Position numbers and translations under genes: made by a program. The notes under the pieces are model-generated. The model was not told the origin of the DNA, ran no database searches, and saw only the letters and a list, made by a program, of their open reading frames with translations. A stretch of 44,243 nucleotides of DNA from the NCBI GenBank assembly GCA_947168935.1, contig CAMVNV010000013.1, forward strand, positions 1 through 44,243, written 5' to 3'. This DNA comes from an uncultured Butyrivibrio sp. (GTDB lineage Bacteria > Bacillota > Clostridia > Lachnospirales > Lachnospiraceae). Of this stretch, positions 1 through 7,514 are shown in pieces; position 1 is the first letter of the stretch; every line of letters begins with the position of its first letter.

Positions 1-2
1 GA

Positions 3-125
3 ACATATTTGATATCATTTCAGACAGGATCGTTATTATATTTGCTATGTGGATTGCTTTTGGTTATCGTAACTGTTAGGATCTTTCGAAGAAGATACTG
101 TTGGAAGAATGATTCAGGCAGCTGA
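3..125 (+). CDS. C-terminal tail of a membrane-anchored protein (partial)
   Basis: This reading frame is open from the window edge to a TGA at 123-125. It encodes about 40 residues: a hydrophobic stretch (GSLLYLLCGLLLVIVTVRIF) followed at once by a basic RRRY cluster and a short polar tail. That is the layout of a C-terminal membrane anchor, as in sortase-substrate or type I membrane proteins. The rest of the gene lies outside the window, so no LPxTG motif can be checked. A second frame (stop at 77-79) is also open, so the frame choice is inference from the helix-plus-basic pattern only. Confidence 0.35.
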   Translation, partial: TYLISFQTGSLLYLLCGLLLVIVTVRIFRRRYCWKNDSGS

Positions 126-526
126 ATAGGGGTGATTTTGGACAATTTTTATGTCTTCAAACTTACATACAATAATCGTTTTTATTCAGTAAATATGAGT
201 ATCCTTTATCATACGAAAGTGGGTCAGAAATTGGACCAAAAAAAGAAGGTGAGTCCGCAAGGCTCCTTTCTATGCGTGTTCTGAGACGTCTCAAAAGTTC
301 GATCCCGGTAGCCGGCAGTAATTATCTATGGCTGTAAACTTAGAGTTTATCTGAGTTTGCAGCTTTTTTATATTAAATCAAAAGTGGTATGTACAACTTT
401 TGATGCTGGAGTCATAACAATAATAATGAAATGTGTTATAGCTTGTAATAAGTGGCTCATAAAATGTGTGAAAATAGATTGAAGTGCCTATTGTTTTGTG
501 ATTGCATTATTTTGAAAGTGGACAAA
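126..526. other. Intergenic region with a terminator and no recognisable gene
   Basis: About 400 bases without a credible gene. It holds a short GAGTCC-GCAA-GGCTC hairpin near 250-266, a 12-base palindrome TGAGACGTCTCA at 282-293 and a strong intrinsic terminator at 331-369. From about 370 to 526 the sequence is AT-rich and probably carries the promoter of the truncated ATPase gene. I do not recognise a known RNA family here. Confidence 0.5.
331..369 (+). terminator. Rho-independent terminator
   Basis: A 14-base stem (331-344 with 350-363), fully paired if two G-U pairs are allowed, has a 5-base loop and is followed directly by six T residues (364-369). It would end transcription of whatever is transcribed across 126-330, or of the upstream gene. 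Confidence 0.8.
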
Positions 527-1000
527 ATGTATTACAGAAGAAAGATAGATGACTATCTAAATAATTGGAAAGCAGATCCTGAGCATAAGCCTCTAATAGT
601 GAAAGGCGCAAGACAGATTGGAAAAACCGAATCAATCATGCATTTTGCCGAGGGAAATTATGAAAATGTTGTATATATAAACTTTGCTTTAGAGAAAAAA
701 TTTATGCAAATCCTTGCAGATGGATATGATGTGGAAAGTGTAATAAAGAATATATCATTAGCTGATCCATCTCTAAAGTTTGTGCCTGGCAAAACCATTA
801 TTATTTTTGATGAGATACAGGAAAACCCTGATGTTGCGACAACGCTCAAGTCATTTAGGATAGACGGTAAATATGATGTCATCTTCAGTGGCTCTATGTT
901 GGAAATAAATTATAAAAAGATTCATAGTAACAGTGTTGGGTCAAAAACGGACTATGAAATGTATTCTATGGATTTTGAAGAATTACTGACTTGTGTGTAA
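527..1000 (+). pseudogene. Truncated AAA ATPase (AAA_14/DUF4143 family)
   Basis: The N-terminal ATPase part of an archaeal-type AAA protein. It shows Walker A GARQIGKT, Walker B IIIFDEIQ and the sensor-like FSGSML stretch. I take ATG 527 (MYYRRK) as the start because family members begin this way; an open frame runs upstream to 452 but encodes unrelated sequence. Family members are usually about 400 residues or more with a C-terminal DUF4143 domain. Here the frame stops after 157 residues, just after the MDFEELL segment (normally an F-E-E-F-L stretch), and nothing resembling DUF4143 follows before the next gene. It is most likely a non-functional remnant. Full-length relatives are common accessory ATPases of unclear function. 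Confidence 0.75.
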
Positions 1001-1080
1001 AAAAAGACAATTAATATTGACCTTGTCCTAAGGGCATGCTTTATCCTTATAGGTGAAAAAAAATATGCAAAGGGGAGACT

Positions 1081-1575
1081 ATGAACAGAAAAGATATATT
1101 GGGGAATGAAATTAAGTCTGAGTGCGTAGGATGCGCAATTGTGCGTGGTGAGGTGAATCTTCCTGGGGGAATTATTTATGATGGGGAGTCGATTATTCTT
1201 GCTGCAGATCCTGAGATTCCAATTCCAGGGTTTCTAATAATTACAAGTAAAAGACATATTCAGTCTTTTGCGGAATTAACTGCAGACGAGAGAACTGAGA
1301 TAGGAAATACAATAGCAATTGCAGAAAGAGCTATAAAGGATCTGAAAATTGCCGAAACTGTTACATTGGTGCAGGAAGAACGCTCCAAGCACTTTCATAT
1401 ATGGATTTTTCCTAATCAGGAGTGGATGCTGGAAAAATTCGGATATGGTTTGCAGTATCTGCGTGATATCAACGCTTTTGCCAAAGATAATGCTTCTGAT
1501 GCGGATATTGAAAACGTGATTAGGACTGCCGAAGAAATCAAGAAATACATAGAAAGCGAAGAGAAATATGACTAA
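1081..1575 (+). CDS. HIT-superfamily protein (divergent histidine triad)
   Basis: 164 residues. An N-terminal CVGC pair (Cys15, Cys18) sits where HIT proteins often carry a metal-binding CxxC. A PGFLIITSKRHI segment and the signature KHFHIWIF (His104, His106) follow, matching the H-x-H-x-H-x-x nucleotide-binding loop, but the third position is Trp108. HIT proteins hydrolyse or transfer nucleoside monophosphates using the middle His of the triad, which would be His106 in this alignment. Start ATG 1081 has a good ribosome site (AAAGGGGAG) 5 bases upstream. The gene overlaps the following Nudix-like gene by 8 bases, so the two are surely co-translated. A nucleotide-conjugate hydrolase is the likely role; the substrate is unknown. 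Confidence 0.75.
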   Translation: MNRKDILGNEIKSECVGCAIVRGEVNLPGGIIYDGESIILAADPEIPIPGFLIITSKRHIQSFAELTADERTEIGNTIAIAERAIKDLKIAETVTLVQEERSKHFHIWIFPNQEWMLEKFGYGLQYLRDINAFAKDNASDADIENVIRTAEEIKKYIESEEKYD

Positions 1576-2317
1576 AATTATTCCAATAAAAGAGCTAAAA
1601 ATACAAGAAGTGGAAGCAAGAGAACTGCCAAAGAATATTGAAGAAAGAGTACAAGTTTACTGGAATGAACTTATAGCAAAGTATCCGGGGATGTTTAATG
1701 GGGCGTTATATTCTGTAATCAATATGGAAAATGATGACGGCATAGTCACAATAACTTGTGAGCCCTCTGATTATGCCCATTACAAATACAGTGAGATCAA
1801 GGACATTGGAGAGTATGCATGTAGAAGTATGTATGCAGGTTGCATATTAGTTTCATCTGACAAAAAGCTATTTGTTTCGTTAAATGGCGTAGGTTCAGAG
1901 TTTGTAGGAAAGATTCAGGGAATAGGTGGAGTTATGGACCCTTCTGACAGGTTTATTGGTGGCGCCATACGTGAGGATGGCAGTACAGATAATAACAAGT
2001 TATCACCTTTAGTGACAGCATTTCGAGAGCTTGAAGAAGAGGTTGGAAAGGAAATCAGGGATAGCGTTACTGATATAGGCAAATCATATCTTGTTACTAA
2101 TGACAATAAGTATGGCTTTCCATTTGTTTTTTATTCAAACCTTGATTCAAAAACAATTCAACATGCCTTTGATTCCTTTAAGAAGGAGACAGGCAGTAAT
2201 GAGGTTGATAGACTGATTTCTTTTGGAATAGATGATATGGCTGAACTTGAGAAATATGAATCTGGCCAGGATATTGGCATAGTGAATCTTTTAAAAATCA
2301 TTATGGGGGAATTGTAA
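1568..2317 (+). CDS. Nudix-like hydrolase, NUDT22-type
   Basis: 249 residues. The core Nudix signature is present as RELEEEVG (the REUxEExG part of the box) near residue 155. The usual upstream G-x5-E spacing is disturbed by an insertion (GGAIREDGSTDNNKLSP). The N-terminal half, with W-N-E, P-G-M-F-N-G and D-Y-A-H-Y-K-Y, resembles the NUDT22/plant Nudix-9 subgroup that acts on UDP-sugars; this is recall, not a search. It overlaps the HIT gene by 8 bases, and a HIT plus Nudix pair suggests joint breakdown of a nucleotide-linked metabolite. Substrate specificity cannot be read from the sequence. Confidence 0.7.
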   Translation: MTKIIPIKELKIQEVEARELPKNIEERVQVYWNELIAKYPGMFNGALYSVINMENDDGIVTITCEPSDYAHYKYSEIKDIGEYACRSMYAGCILVSSDKKLFVSLNGVGSEFVGKIQGIGGVMDPSDRFIGGAIREDGSTDNNKLSPLVTAFRELEEEVGKEIRDSVTDIGKSYLVTNDNKYGFPFVFYSNLDSKTIQHAFDSFKKETGSNEVDRLISFGIDDMAELEKYESGQDIGIVNLLKIIMGEL

Positions 2318-2337
2318 AAGAAGAAACTGAATATTAC

Positions 2338-2374
2338 TTGTCTTTATCTCTGTATAATAGATGAATAAAGACAA
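2338..2374. promoter_or_regulatory. Promoter-like region framed by a 10-base inverted repeat
   Basis: TTGTCTTTAT (2338-2347) and its exact complement ATAAAGACAA (2365-2374) flank a 17-base spacer that contains TATAAT (2353-2358). The arrangement looks like an operator around a -10 box for the decayed glycosylase gene that starts at 2379. It could equally form the stem of a weak terminator for the Nudix gene, but there is no T-run. Confidence 0.45.
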
Positions 2375-2378
2375 ATGA

Positions 2379-2680
2379 ATGGGAGATTTAAGTTTGGTTA
2401 TACATCCGATAAAACCTGTTTATGATAAAAATTCAAAAATTCTTATTCTTGGGAGTTTTCCGTCTGTAAAATCCAGAGAAGAAGGGTTCTTCTATGGACA
2501 TAAGCAGAATAGATTCTGAAAGGTGGTTTCCGGAATATTTGAAGAGGAAGAGCCGGAGTCAATAGAGGAAAAGAAATCTCTTTTGACAAGAAATAAGATA
2601 GCGTTGTGGGATGTGATACAATCCTGTGATATTGTTGGATCCTCAGATTCCAGTATCAGTAATGTGGTGCCAAGTTTTAC
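2379..2680 (+). pseudogene. DNA-deoxyinosine glycosylase (Mug/UDG superfamily), nonsense and truncated
   Basis: From ATG 2379 the frame reads MGDLSLVIHPIKPVYDKNSK then ILILGSFPSVKSREEGFFYG and HKQNRF. It then meets TGA at 2517-2519, exactly where the family has Trp (N-R-F-W). The same frame continues after the stop with the expected downstream sequence (IEEKK, LLTRNKIALWDVIQSCDIVG, SSDSSISNVVP). So one TGG-to-TGA change broke the gene, and near 2675 homology ends abruptly and switches to a sugar permease tail. Intact members are about 160-170 residues and remove deaminated bases. A reading of TGA as Trp is not supported, because other genes here end normally in TGA. Confidence 0.75.
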
Positions 2681-2828
2681 GATTTTGGAGATTTTTGTAG
2701 AATACAAGCTGGCGGAATGGCCGCTTATGAGCGCAGCCATTGTGTTGGTGGCCGTTCCCACCATAATCATTTATGTGTTCCTGCAAAGGCACATTATCAG
2801 CGGAGTAACAGATGGAGCAGTAAAATAG
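2681..2828 (+). pseudogene. C-terminal tail of a carbohydrate ABC transporter permease (MalG/AraQ type)
   Basis: In the same frame as the broken glycosylase, about 45 codons encode EWPLMSAAIVLVAVPTIIIY then VFLQRHIISGVTDGAVK. This is the last membrane helix and conserved end (Q-R-x-x-x-x-G-x-T-x-G-A-V-K) of MalG-like sugar permeases. The other roughly 230 residues are missing. It stands directly upstream of the beta-mannosidase with 6 bases between, so an oligosaccharide transporter operon probably once preceded that gene and was deleted. The junction is near 2675-2690. Confidence 0.75.
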
Positions 2829-2834
2829 GAGATA

Positions 2835-5306
2835 ATGAAAATGAATAGTATGAATATTTCAAATTGGAAGATAAAAAGAGTATCTGACGGGACTTACTAC
2901 GATTCTTCCGTGCCGGGGAGTGTTCTTGAAACTCTTTGCAGAAACGGAGTAATTCCGGATCTTTTTGTGGGAGACAATGAAAAGTATGCCCTCTCGATGA
3001 TGGAGGAGGACTTTGAATACGAGGCGGTCTTTGACAGTGACAGGGAAGTTTTTGAGAGCAGAAAAAAGGAGCTGGTTTTCGAAGGGATAGATACTATAGC
3101 GGATATCACACTAAACGGAGAGAGTCTGATTCATGCTGAAAATATGCACAGGACCTACGTGGCAGATGTTACGGAGTATTTGAATGAAAAGGGAAATGTA
3201 CTTAAGGTATATCTTTACTCTCCACTTAAATTCATAAGGAAGGCATATGAGGAGTGCCGCTGCGATGGATCGGAGGATGCAATGCAGGGCTTTGCTCATA
3301 TTAGAAAGGCCCACTGCATGTTCGGCTGGGACTGGGGCCCAAGGATTCCTGACGCAGGTATTTTCAGACCGGTTACTCTTAGAGGCTTTAATGAAGCAAG
3401 GATAGACAATGTGAGGATACATCAAAGGCATGAGGATGGAAAGGTGTATCTGTCTCTTTTCACCGATAAAGAAATCCTTGAAGGATGTGAAGGTGCTTTT
3501 ATAGACGTTACGGTGACCTCTCCTGAGGGAAAAGAGACGGTGGCTGAAAATTATCAAACAGGTGATGAACTTTTGGTAGATGATCCCAAGTTGTGGTGGC
3601 CAAACGGTTTTGGTGAACAGAATCTTTATACCGTGACCGTGACCTTGAGGATGGAAGGGCATATTGCAGACTCACTCCAAAAACGCATCGGTCTTCGCAC
3701 CATGACTTTGACCAGAAAAAAGGATGAGTGGGGTGAGAGCTTTTCACACTGCGTAAATGGCATTGATATCTTTGCCATGGGAGCGGACTATATACCTGAA
3801 GATAACTTCCTTTCAAGGATTACTCCCGAGAGGACAAGGCAACTTTTGTCAGATTGCAAAATGTCCAATTTCAACACTATAAGAGTCTGGGGCGGCGGCT
3901 TTTTCCCCGGTGATGAATTCTATGACCTATGCGACGAGCTGGGACTTATTGTATGGCAGGATCTTATGTTTGCCTGTGCCGTCTACGATCTTAATGATGA
4001 GTTTGAAGAGAACATACACTGTGAGATAAGAGACAATCTGCATCGTATTGCCGACCATGCCTGCCTTGGACTTATCTGCGGAAACAACGAGATGGAGATG
4101 TTCGTCAAGGATGGCCTTTGGGTAAGCTCCCATAAACAGAGAGCTGATTACATTAAGATGTACGAGTATCTCTTCCCTAAGTGGGTGCATGAGTATGCTC
4201 CCGACACAGTATACTGGCCGTCAAGCCCCTCCTCAGGAGGAGCCTTTGATGCCCCCAATGATGATAGCAGAGGAGATGTGCATTACTGGGCAGTGTGGCA
4301 TGATAACAAGCCCTTCACCGAGTACAGAAAGCATCATTTCAGGTATCTTTCCGAGTTTGGCTTCCAGTCGATCCCTTCAATGAAGACCATGGAAACAGTC
4401 ATGGAAAGACCTGAAGATTTCAATCTCTTTTCCTACAATATGGAGAAGCATCAGAGGAACAGCTCTGCCAATGCCAAGATCATGCAGTATATGCAGGCTA
4501 CCTTCAGATACCCTGGCGATTTCGATACCTTAACCTATGCATCCCAGCTTCTTGCGGGAGAGGCAATAAGATTCGGAGTTGAGCACTTCAGGAGAAACCG
4601 CGGAAGGTGCATGGGAGCTATCTACTGGCAGCTTAATGACTGCTGGCCGGTAATAAGCTGGGCTTCAGTGGATTACTACGGCAGGTGGAAGGCGCTTCAG
4701 TATTATGCAAAAAGATTCTTTGCTCCGGTGCTTCTTAGCTGCGAGGAGACAAGTACGGTATCCGAGGGAATCCTTGTTAATTCCGAAAAGACTGCCTTCA
4801 CTCCGGCGATCAGGCTGAATGTGTCCAATGAGACAATCAAGGAGCACACTCTTACAGTAGAGTGGGAGCTTAGGGATGCTTCGGGAAAAGAGCTGTCATC
4901 AAAGGCCTCAGGTCTTGAGACCCGTGGAGTGACGCAGGTGAAGGTTTCGCCGCTTGCCTCGGTATGGCTTCAGGAAAAGCACTTCCAAGGCATAGACATA
5001 TATTCAACGTATGCTTCTTTCAGAGCGAAAGAGGGTGACAGGGTTGTATCGGAAGGAACAGTGCTTTTTGTGCCCGCAAAATACTTCTACTTCGAAGATC
5101 CGGCTCTTAAGGTAACTGCGGTTTCAGACAACCAGATCACAGTGGAAGCCGGCTCTTTTGCCAAAAATATAGAGATAAGAAATGAGAATGATGACCTGAT
5201 TCTTTCAGACAACTTTTTTGACATGAATCCGGGAAGCAGACAGATAGAGGTTATCCGCGGAAACCTTAAGGGGCTTAAGGTAAGAAGCGTCTATGACATA
5301 CATTAA
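2835..5306 (+). CDS. Beta-mannosidase, glycoside hydrolase family 2
   Basis: 823 residues, cytoplasmic (no signal peptide), typical length for a GH2 beta-mannosidase that removes terminal beta-mannose from manno-oligosaccharides. Visible marks are the jelly-roll N-terminal domain, FGWDWGPRIPDAGIFRPV, the barrel segment TIRVWGGGFF and LIVWQDLMFACAVYD. The acid/base Glu419 lies in CGNNEME and the nucleophile Glu507 in LSEFGFQS. The start is ATG 2835 or, better spaced from AGGAG (2828-2832), ATG 2841 (MNSMNIS). It follows the remnant of a sugar ABC permease, so its original transport partner may be lost. A 16-base imperfect stem follows downstream at 5445-5480. Confidence 0.93.
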   Translation: MKMNSMNISNWKIKRVSDGTYYDSSVPGSVLETLCRNGVIPDLFVGDNEKYALSMMEEDFEYEAVFDSDREVFESRKKELVFEGIDTIADITLNGESLIHAENMHRTYVADVTEYLNEKGNVLKVYLYSPLKFIRKAYEECRCDGSEDAMQGFAHIRKAHCMFGWDWGPRIPDAGIFRPVTLRGFNEARIDNVRIHQRHEDGKVYLSLFTDKEILEGCEGAFIDVTVTSPEGKETVAENYQTGDELLVDDPKLWWPNGFGEQNLYTVTVTLRMEGHIADSLQKRIGLRTMTLTRKKDEWGESFSHCVNGIDIFAMGADYIPEDNFLSRITPERTRQLLSDCKMSNFNTIRVWGGGFFPGDEFYDLCDELGLIVWQDLMFACAVYDLNDEFEENIHCEIRDNLHRIADHACLGLICGNNEMEMFVKDGLWVSSHKQRADYIKMYEYLFPKWVHEYAPDTVYWPSSPSSGGAFDAPNDDSRGDVHYWAVWHDNKPFTEYRKHHFRYLSEFGFQSIPSMKTMETVMERPEDFNLFSYNMEKHQRNSSANAKIMQYMQATFRYPGDFDTLTYASQLLAGEAIRFGVEHFRRNRGRCMGAIYWQLNDCWPVISWASVDYYGRWKALQYYAKRFFAPVLLSCEETSTVSEGILVNSEKTAFTPAIRLNVSNETIKEHTLTVEWELRDASGKELSSKASGLETRGVTQVKVSPLASVWLQEKHFQGIDIYSTYASFRAKEGDRVVSEGTVLFVPAKYFYFEDPALKVTAVSDNQITVEAGSFAKNIEIRNENDDLILSDNFFDMNPGSRQIEVIRGNLKGLKVRSVYDIH

Positions 5307-5444
5307 GGACAGGGAAGGTCGAGTTACTGTAATATTTAAAACAAGCACACCTCTACGATGCTCATCCATAGTATACGATTCTTGCTATTATGTTGAAACG
5401 CTTAAGCCTGTATGATAAACTGAAACTGATTTAATGGGGACTTT

Positions 5445-5482
5445 AATTGCCTTGTCTTTTATACAAAAGTCAGGGCAATTGT
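5445..5482 (+). terminator. Hairpin downstream of the beta-mannosidase
   Basis: Arms 5445-5460 and 5465-5480 form a 16-base stem (one G-U pair, one mismatch) with an ATAC loop. The left arm ends in TTTT but the right arm has no long T-run, so it is a weak terminator or a leader structure of hprK. It ends 34 bases before the hprK start. Confidence 0.5.
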
Positions 5483-5516
5483 ATCTTAACTTCCTAATAT
5501 ATGGAGGGATTTTATT

Positions 5517-6458
5517 ATGGCTAGCGTTAAACTTAAAACTATCATCGAATGGATCAAACTTGATAACCTGACACCTGAGATCCCGATCGATAAGATCAGG
5601 ATCACACAGCCTGATATAAACAGACCGGCGCTTCAGCTTGCAGGTTATTTTGAGCACTTTGAAGCTACACGTCTTCAGATTGTAGGTTTCGTTGAGTATA
5701 CTTACATGGAAGGTCTTCCGCAGGAGCAGAAAGAGAAGGCCTACAGAGATTTCCTTTCATTTGATATTCCTGCAGTTATCTTCTGTAGAGAACTGGTACC
5801 GGATAATCTTTTCTTAAAGATTGCCAATGAAGAACAGGTTCCTGTTCTTATGACAAGAAAACCCACATCTGCTGTTATGGCAGAGATCATCAGATATCTA
5901 AACGAGAAGCTTGCACCATGTATCTCCATTCACGGAGTACTTGTTGATGTATATGGTGAAGGTGTTCTTATAACAGGTGATAGCGGAATCGGTAAGTCAG
6001 AGGCTGCACTTGAGCTTATCAAGCGTGGACACAGACTTGTATCTGATGACGTAGTTGAGCTTAGAAAGATAAGTGACGAGCTTCTTCTTGGAAGTGCACC
6101 TGATATCACAAGGCACTTTATCGAGCTTAGAGGTATCGGAATCATTGATGTTAAGACACTTTACGGTGTATCAAGCGTACGTGACAGCAAGGCTATCGAC
6201 CTTGTTATCAAGCTTGAAGACTGGGATAAGGATAAGGAATACGACAGACTGGGACTTGAAGAGCAGTATACAGAGTACCTAGGAAACAGGATCGTATGCC
6301 ATAGAATTCCGATAAGACCAGGACGTAACCTTGCGGTTATATGCGAATCTGCAGCTGTTAACCACCGTCAGAAGAAGATGGGATATAATGCTGCACAGGA
6401 GCTTTATAATAGAGTACAAAACTCTCTCCAGCATCATGGAGCTGAGGATGATGAATAA
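5517..6458 (+). CDS. hprK: HPr kinase/phosphorylase
   Basis: 313 residues, the usual length. The enzyme phosphorylates or dephosphorylates Ser46 of HPr and Crh in response to glycolytic intermediates and so controls CcpA-dependent carbon catabolite repression. Seen in the sequence: catalytic His139 in SIHGVLVDVYG, the P-loop GDSGIGKS (154-161), the SDDVVELR segment and the HprK signature ELRGIGIIDVKTLYG (203-217). ATG 5517 follows GGAGGG at good spacing. It heads a same-strand run hprK, glucokinase, murB, rapZ, whiA and crh-like. Its probable substrate, the Crh-like protein at 10421, is in the same cluster. Confidence 0.97.
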   Translation: MASVKLKTIIEWIKLDNLTPEIPIDKIRITQPDINRPALQLAGYFEHFEATRLQIVGFVEYTYMEGLPQEQKEKAYRDFLSFDIPAVIFCRELVPDNLFLKIANEEQVPVLMTRKPTSAVMAEIIRYLNEKLAPCISIHGVLVDVYGEGVLITGDSGIGKSEAALELIKRGHRLVSDDVVELRKISDELLLGSAPDITRHFIELRGIGIIDVKTLYGVSSVRDSKAIDLVIKLEDWDKDKEYDRLGLEEQYTEYLGNRIVCHRIPIRPGRNLAVICESAAVNHRQKKMGYNAAQELYNRVQNSLQHHGAEDDE

Positions 6459-6489
6459 TTTTTAAAAGGAAGGCTATGGGATTAAAGTA

Positions 6490-7425
6490 ATGAAGTATGC
6501 ATTTGGAGTTGATATAGGCGGAACGACTGTAAAGATGGGTCTTCTCGACTATGAAGGAAACATTCAGGAAAGCTGGGAGATACCCACAAGGACAGAGGAT
6601 AACGGAGAAAACATTCTGCCGGATATCGCAGCTTCAATTAAGGCTAAGATTGAGGAAAAAGGACTTAACAAAGAAAGCATTGCAGGTGTAGGAGTTGGTG
6701 CTCCCGGAGCAGTAGACAGTAACGGAATCATTTTCCAGGCTGTTAACATTGGATGGGGCAAAAAGAACCTTCAGGAAGAGCTCGAAGCTCTCGTTGAACT
6801 TCCAGTAAAAGCTGGTAACGATGCTAACGTAGCAGCACTTGGAGAAAGCTGGAAGGGCGGCGGACGCGGCCACAGCGACATGCTTATGGTAACACTTGGA
6901 ACAGGTGTTGGTGGTGGTATCATCGTAGGCGGCAAGATCGTTAACGGTGTTGCAGGTTCTGGCGGAGAGATCGGTCATATTCACCTTGAAGATAATGAAA
7001 CAAAGCGCTGCGGATGCGGCAACAAGGGCTGCTTTGAGCAGTATGCATCTGCTACAGGTATTGTTCTTCTTGCATCACGTATCCTTGGAGAGACAGATAA
7101 GGATTCTGTTCTTAGACGTGGACAGCTTAGCAGTAAGGGTATCTTCGATGCTGCAAAAGCTGGTGATGAAGTTGCAATCGAGATCACAAAGAAGTTCGGT
7201 TACTACCTTGGAAAGGGACTTGCTACATGTGCAACAATCCTTAACCCTGAAGTTATCGTAATCGGCGGTGGCGTTTCAAAGTGCGGAACAATCCTTTTTG
7301 ATCTTCTTAAGCCATCATTTGATGAATTCGTATTTGGCGGTTGCAGAGATACAGAGTTCGCTCTTGCACAGCTTGGAAACGATGCAGGTATCTGCGGTGC
7401 AGCTAAGCTGGTAATTGGAGATTAA
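6490..7425 (+). CDS. glcK: ROK-family glucokinase
   Basis: 311 residues. An ATP-binding DIGGT motif lies at 8-12, and GAPGAVDS and TLGTGVGGGI follow. The zinc-binding ROK signature CGCGNKGCFEQYAS starts at residue 174. It phosphorylates glucose to glucose-6-phosphate in the cytoplasm and so feeds glycolysis, whose intermediates control HprK. It begins 31 bases after hprK and is likely co-transcribed. ROK kinases also include N-acetylglucosamine and other sugar kinases; glucokinase is the best guess from length and lack of an HTH domain. Confidence 0.9.
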   Translation: MKYAFGVDIGGTTVKMGLLDYEGNIQESWEIPTRTEDNGENILPDIAASIKAKIEEKGLNKESIAGVGVGAPGAVDSNGIIFQAVNIGWGKKNLQEELEALVELPVKAGNDANVAALGESWKGGGRGHSDMLMVTLGTGVGGGIIVGGKIVNGVAGSGGEIGHIHLEDNETKRCGCGNKGCFEQYASATGIVLLASRILGETDKDSVLRRGQLSSKGIFDAAKAGDEVAIEITKKFGYYLGKGLATCATILNPEVIVIGGGVSKCGTILFDLLKPSFDEFVFGGCRDTEFALAQLGNDAGICGAAKLVIGD

Positions 7426-7479
7426 AATTATCGGAGATAATTTTAATCTCTGGACTTGGTTCCCAAGTCCGTGGAGATT
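7424..7479 (+). other. Two adjacent hairpins between glcK and murB
   Basis: The first is a perfect 9-base stem AAAATTATC/GATAATTTT (7424-7432 and 7436-7444). The second has an outer stem AATCTC/GAGATT (7445-7450, 7474-7479) and an inner stem GGACTTGG/CCAAGTCC (7452-7459, 7463-7470). There is no T-run after either, so they look like mRNA processing or stability elements within the operon and not a full terminator. Confidence 0.55.
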
Positions 7480-7514
7480 GATAAGAAGCTCTGCAAAGTT
7501 TTGGAGGCAGTTTA

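Noticed and set aside
282..293. TGAGACGTCTCA palindrome as a regulatory operator
   Set aside because: A 12-base palindrome alone in a long window is too weak; no second copy or promoter match.
293..310. AAGTTCGATCCCGG looks like a tRNA T-arm
   Set aside because: No matching acceptor, D or anticodon arms can be folded around it, so it is not a tRNA gene.
2517..2519. TGA read as Trp (recoded) in the glycosylase gene
   Set aside because: Several intact genes here end in TGA (for example ppiB is preceded by lipid kinase ending TGA, and thiM-thiE ends TGA), so a stop is the plain reading.
3111..3662. Long minus-strand open frame inside the beta-mannosidase
   Set aside because: It lies fully within a convincing GH2 gene and has no family signature; it is a shadow frame.
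4189..4383. Short plus-strand frame inside the beta-mannosidase
   Set aside because: Out of frame with the GH2 reading frame and with no recognisable motif.
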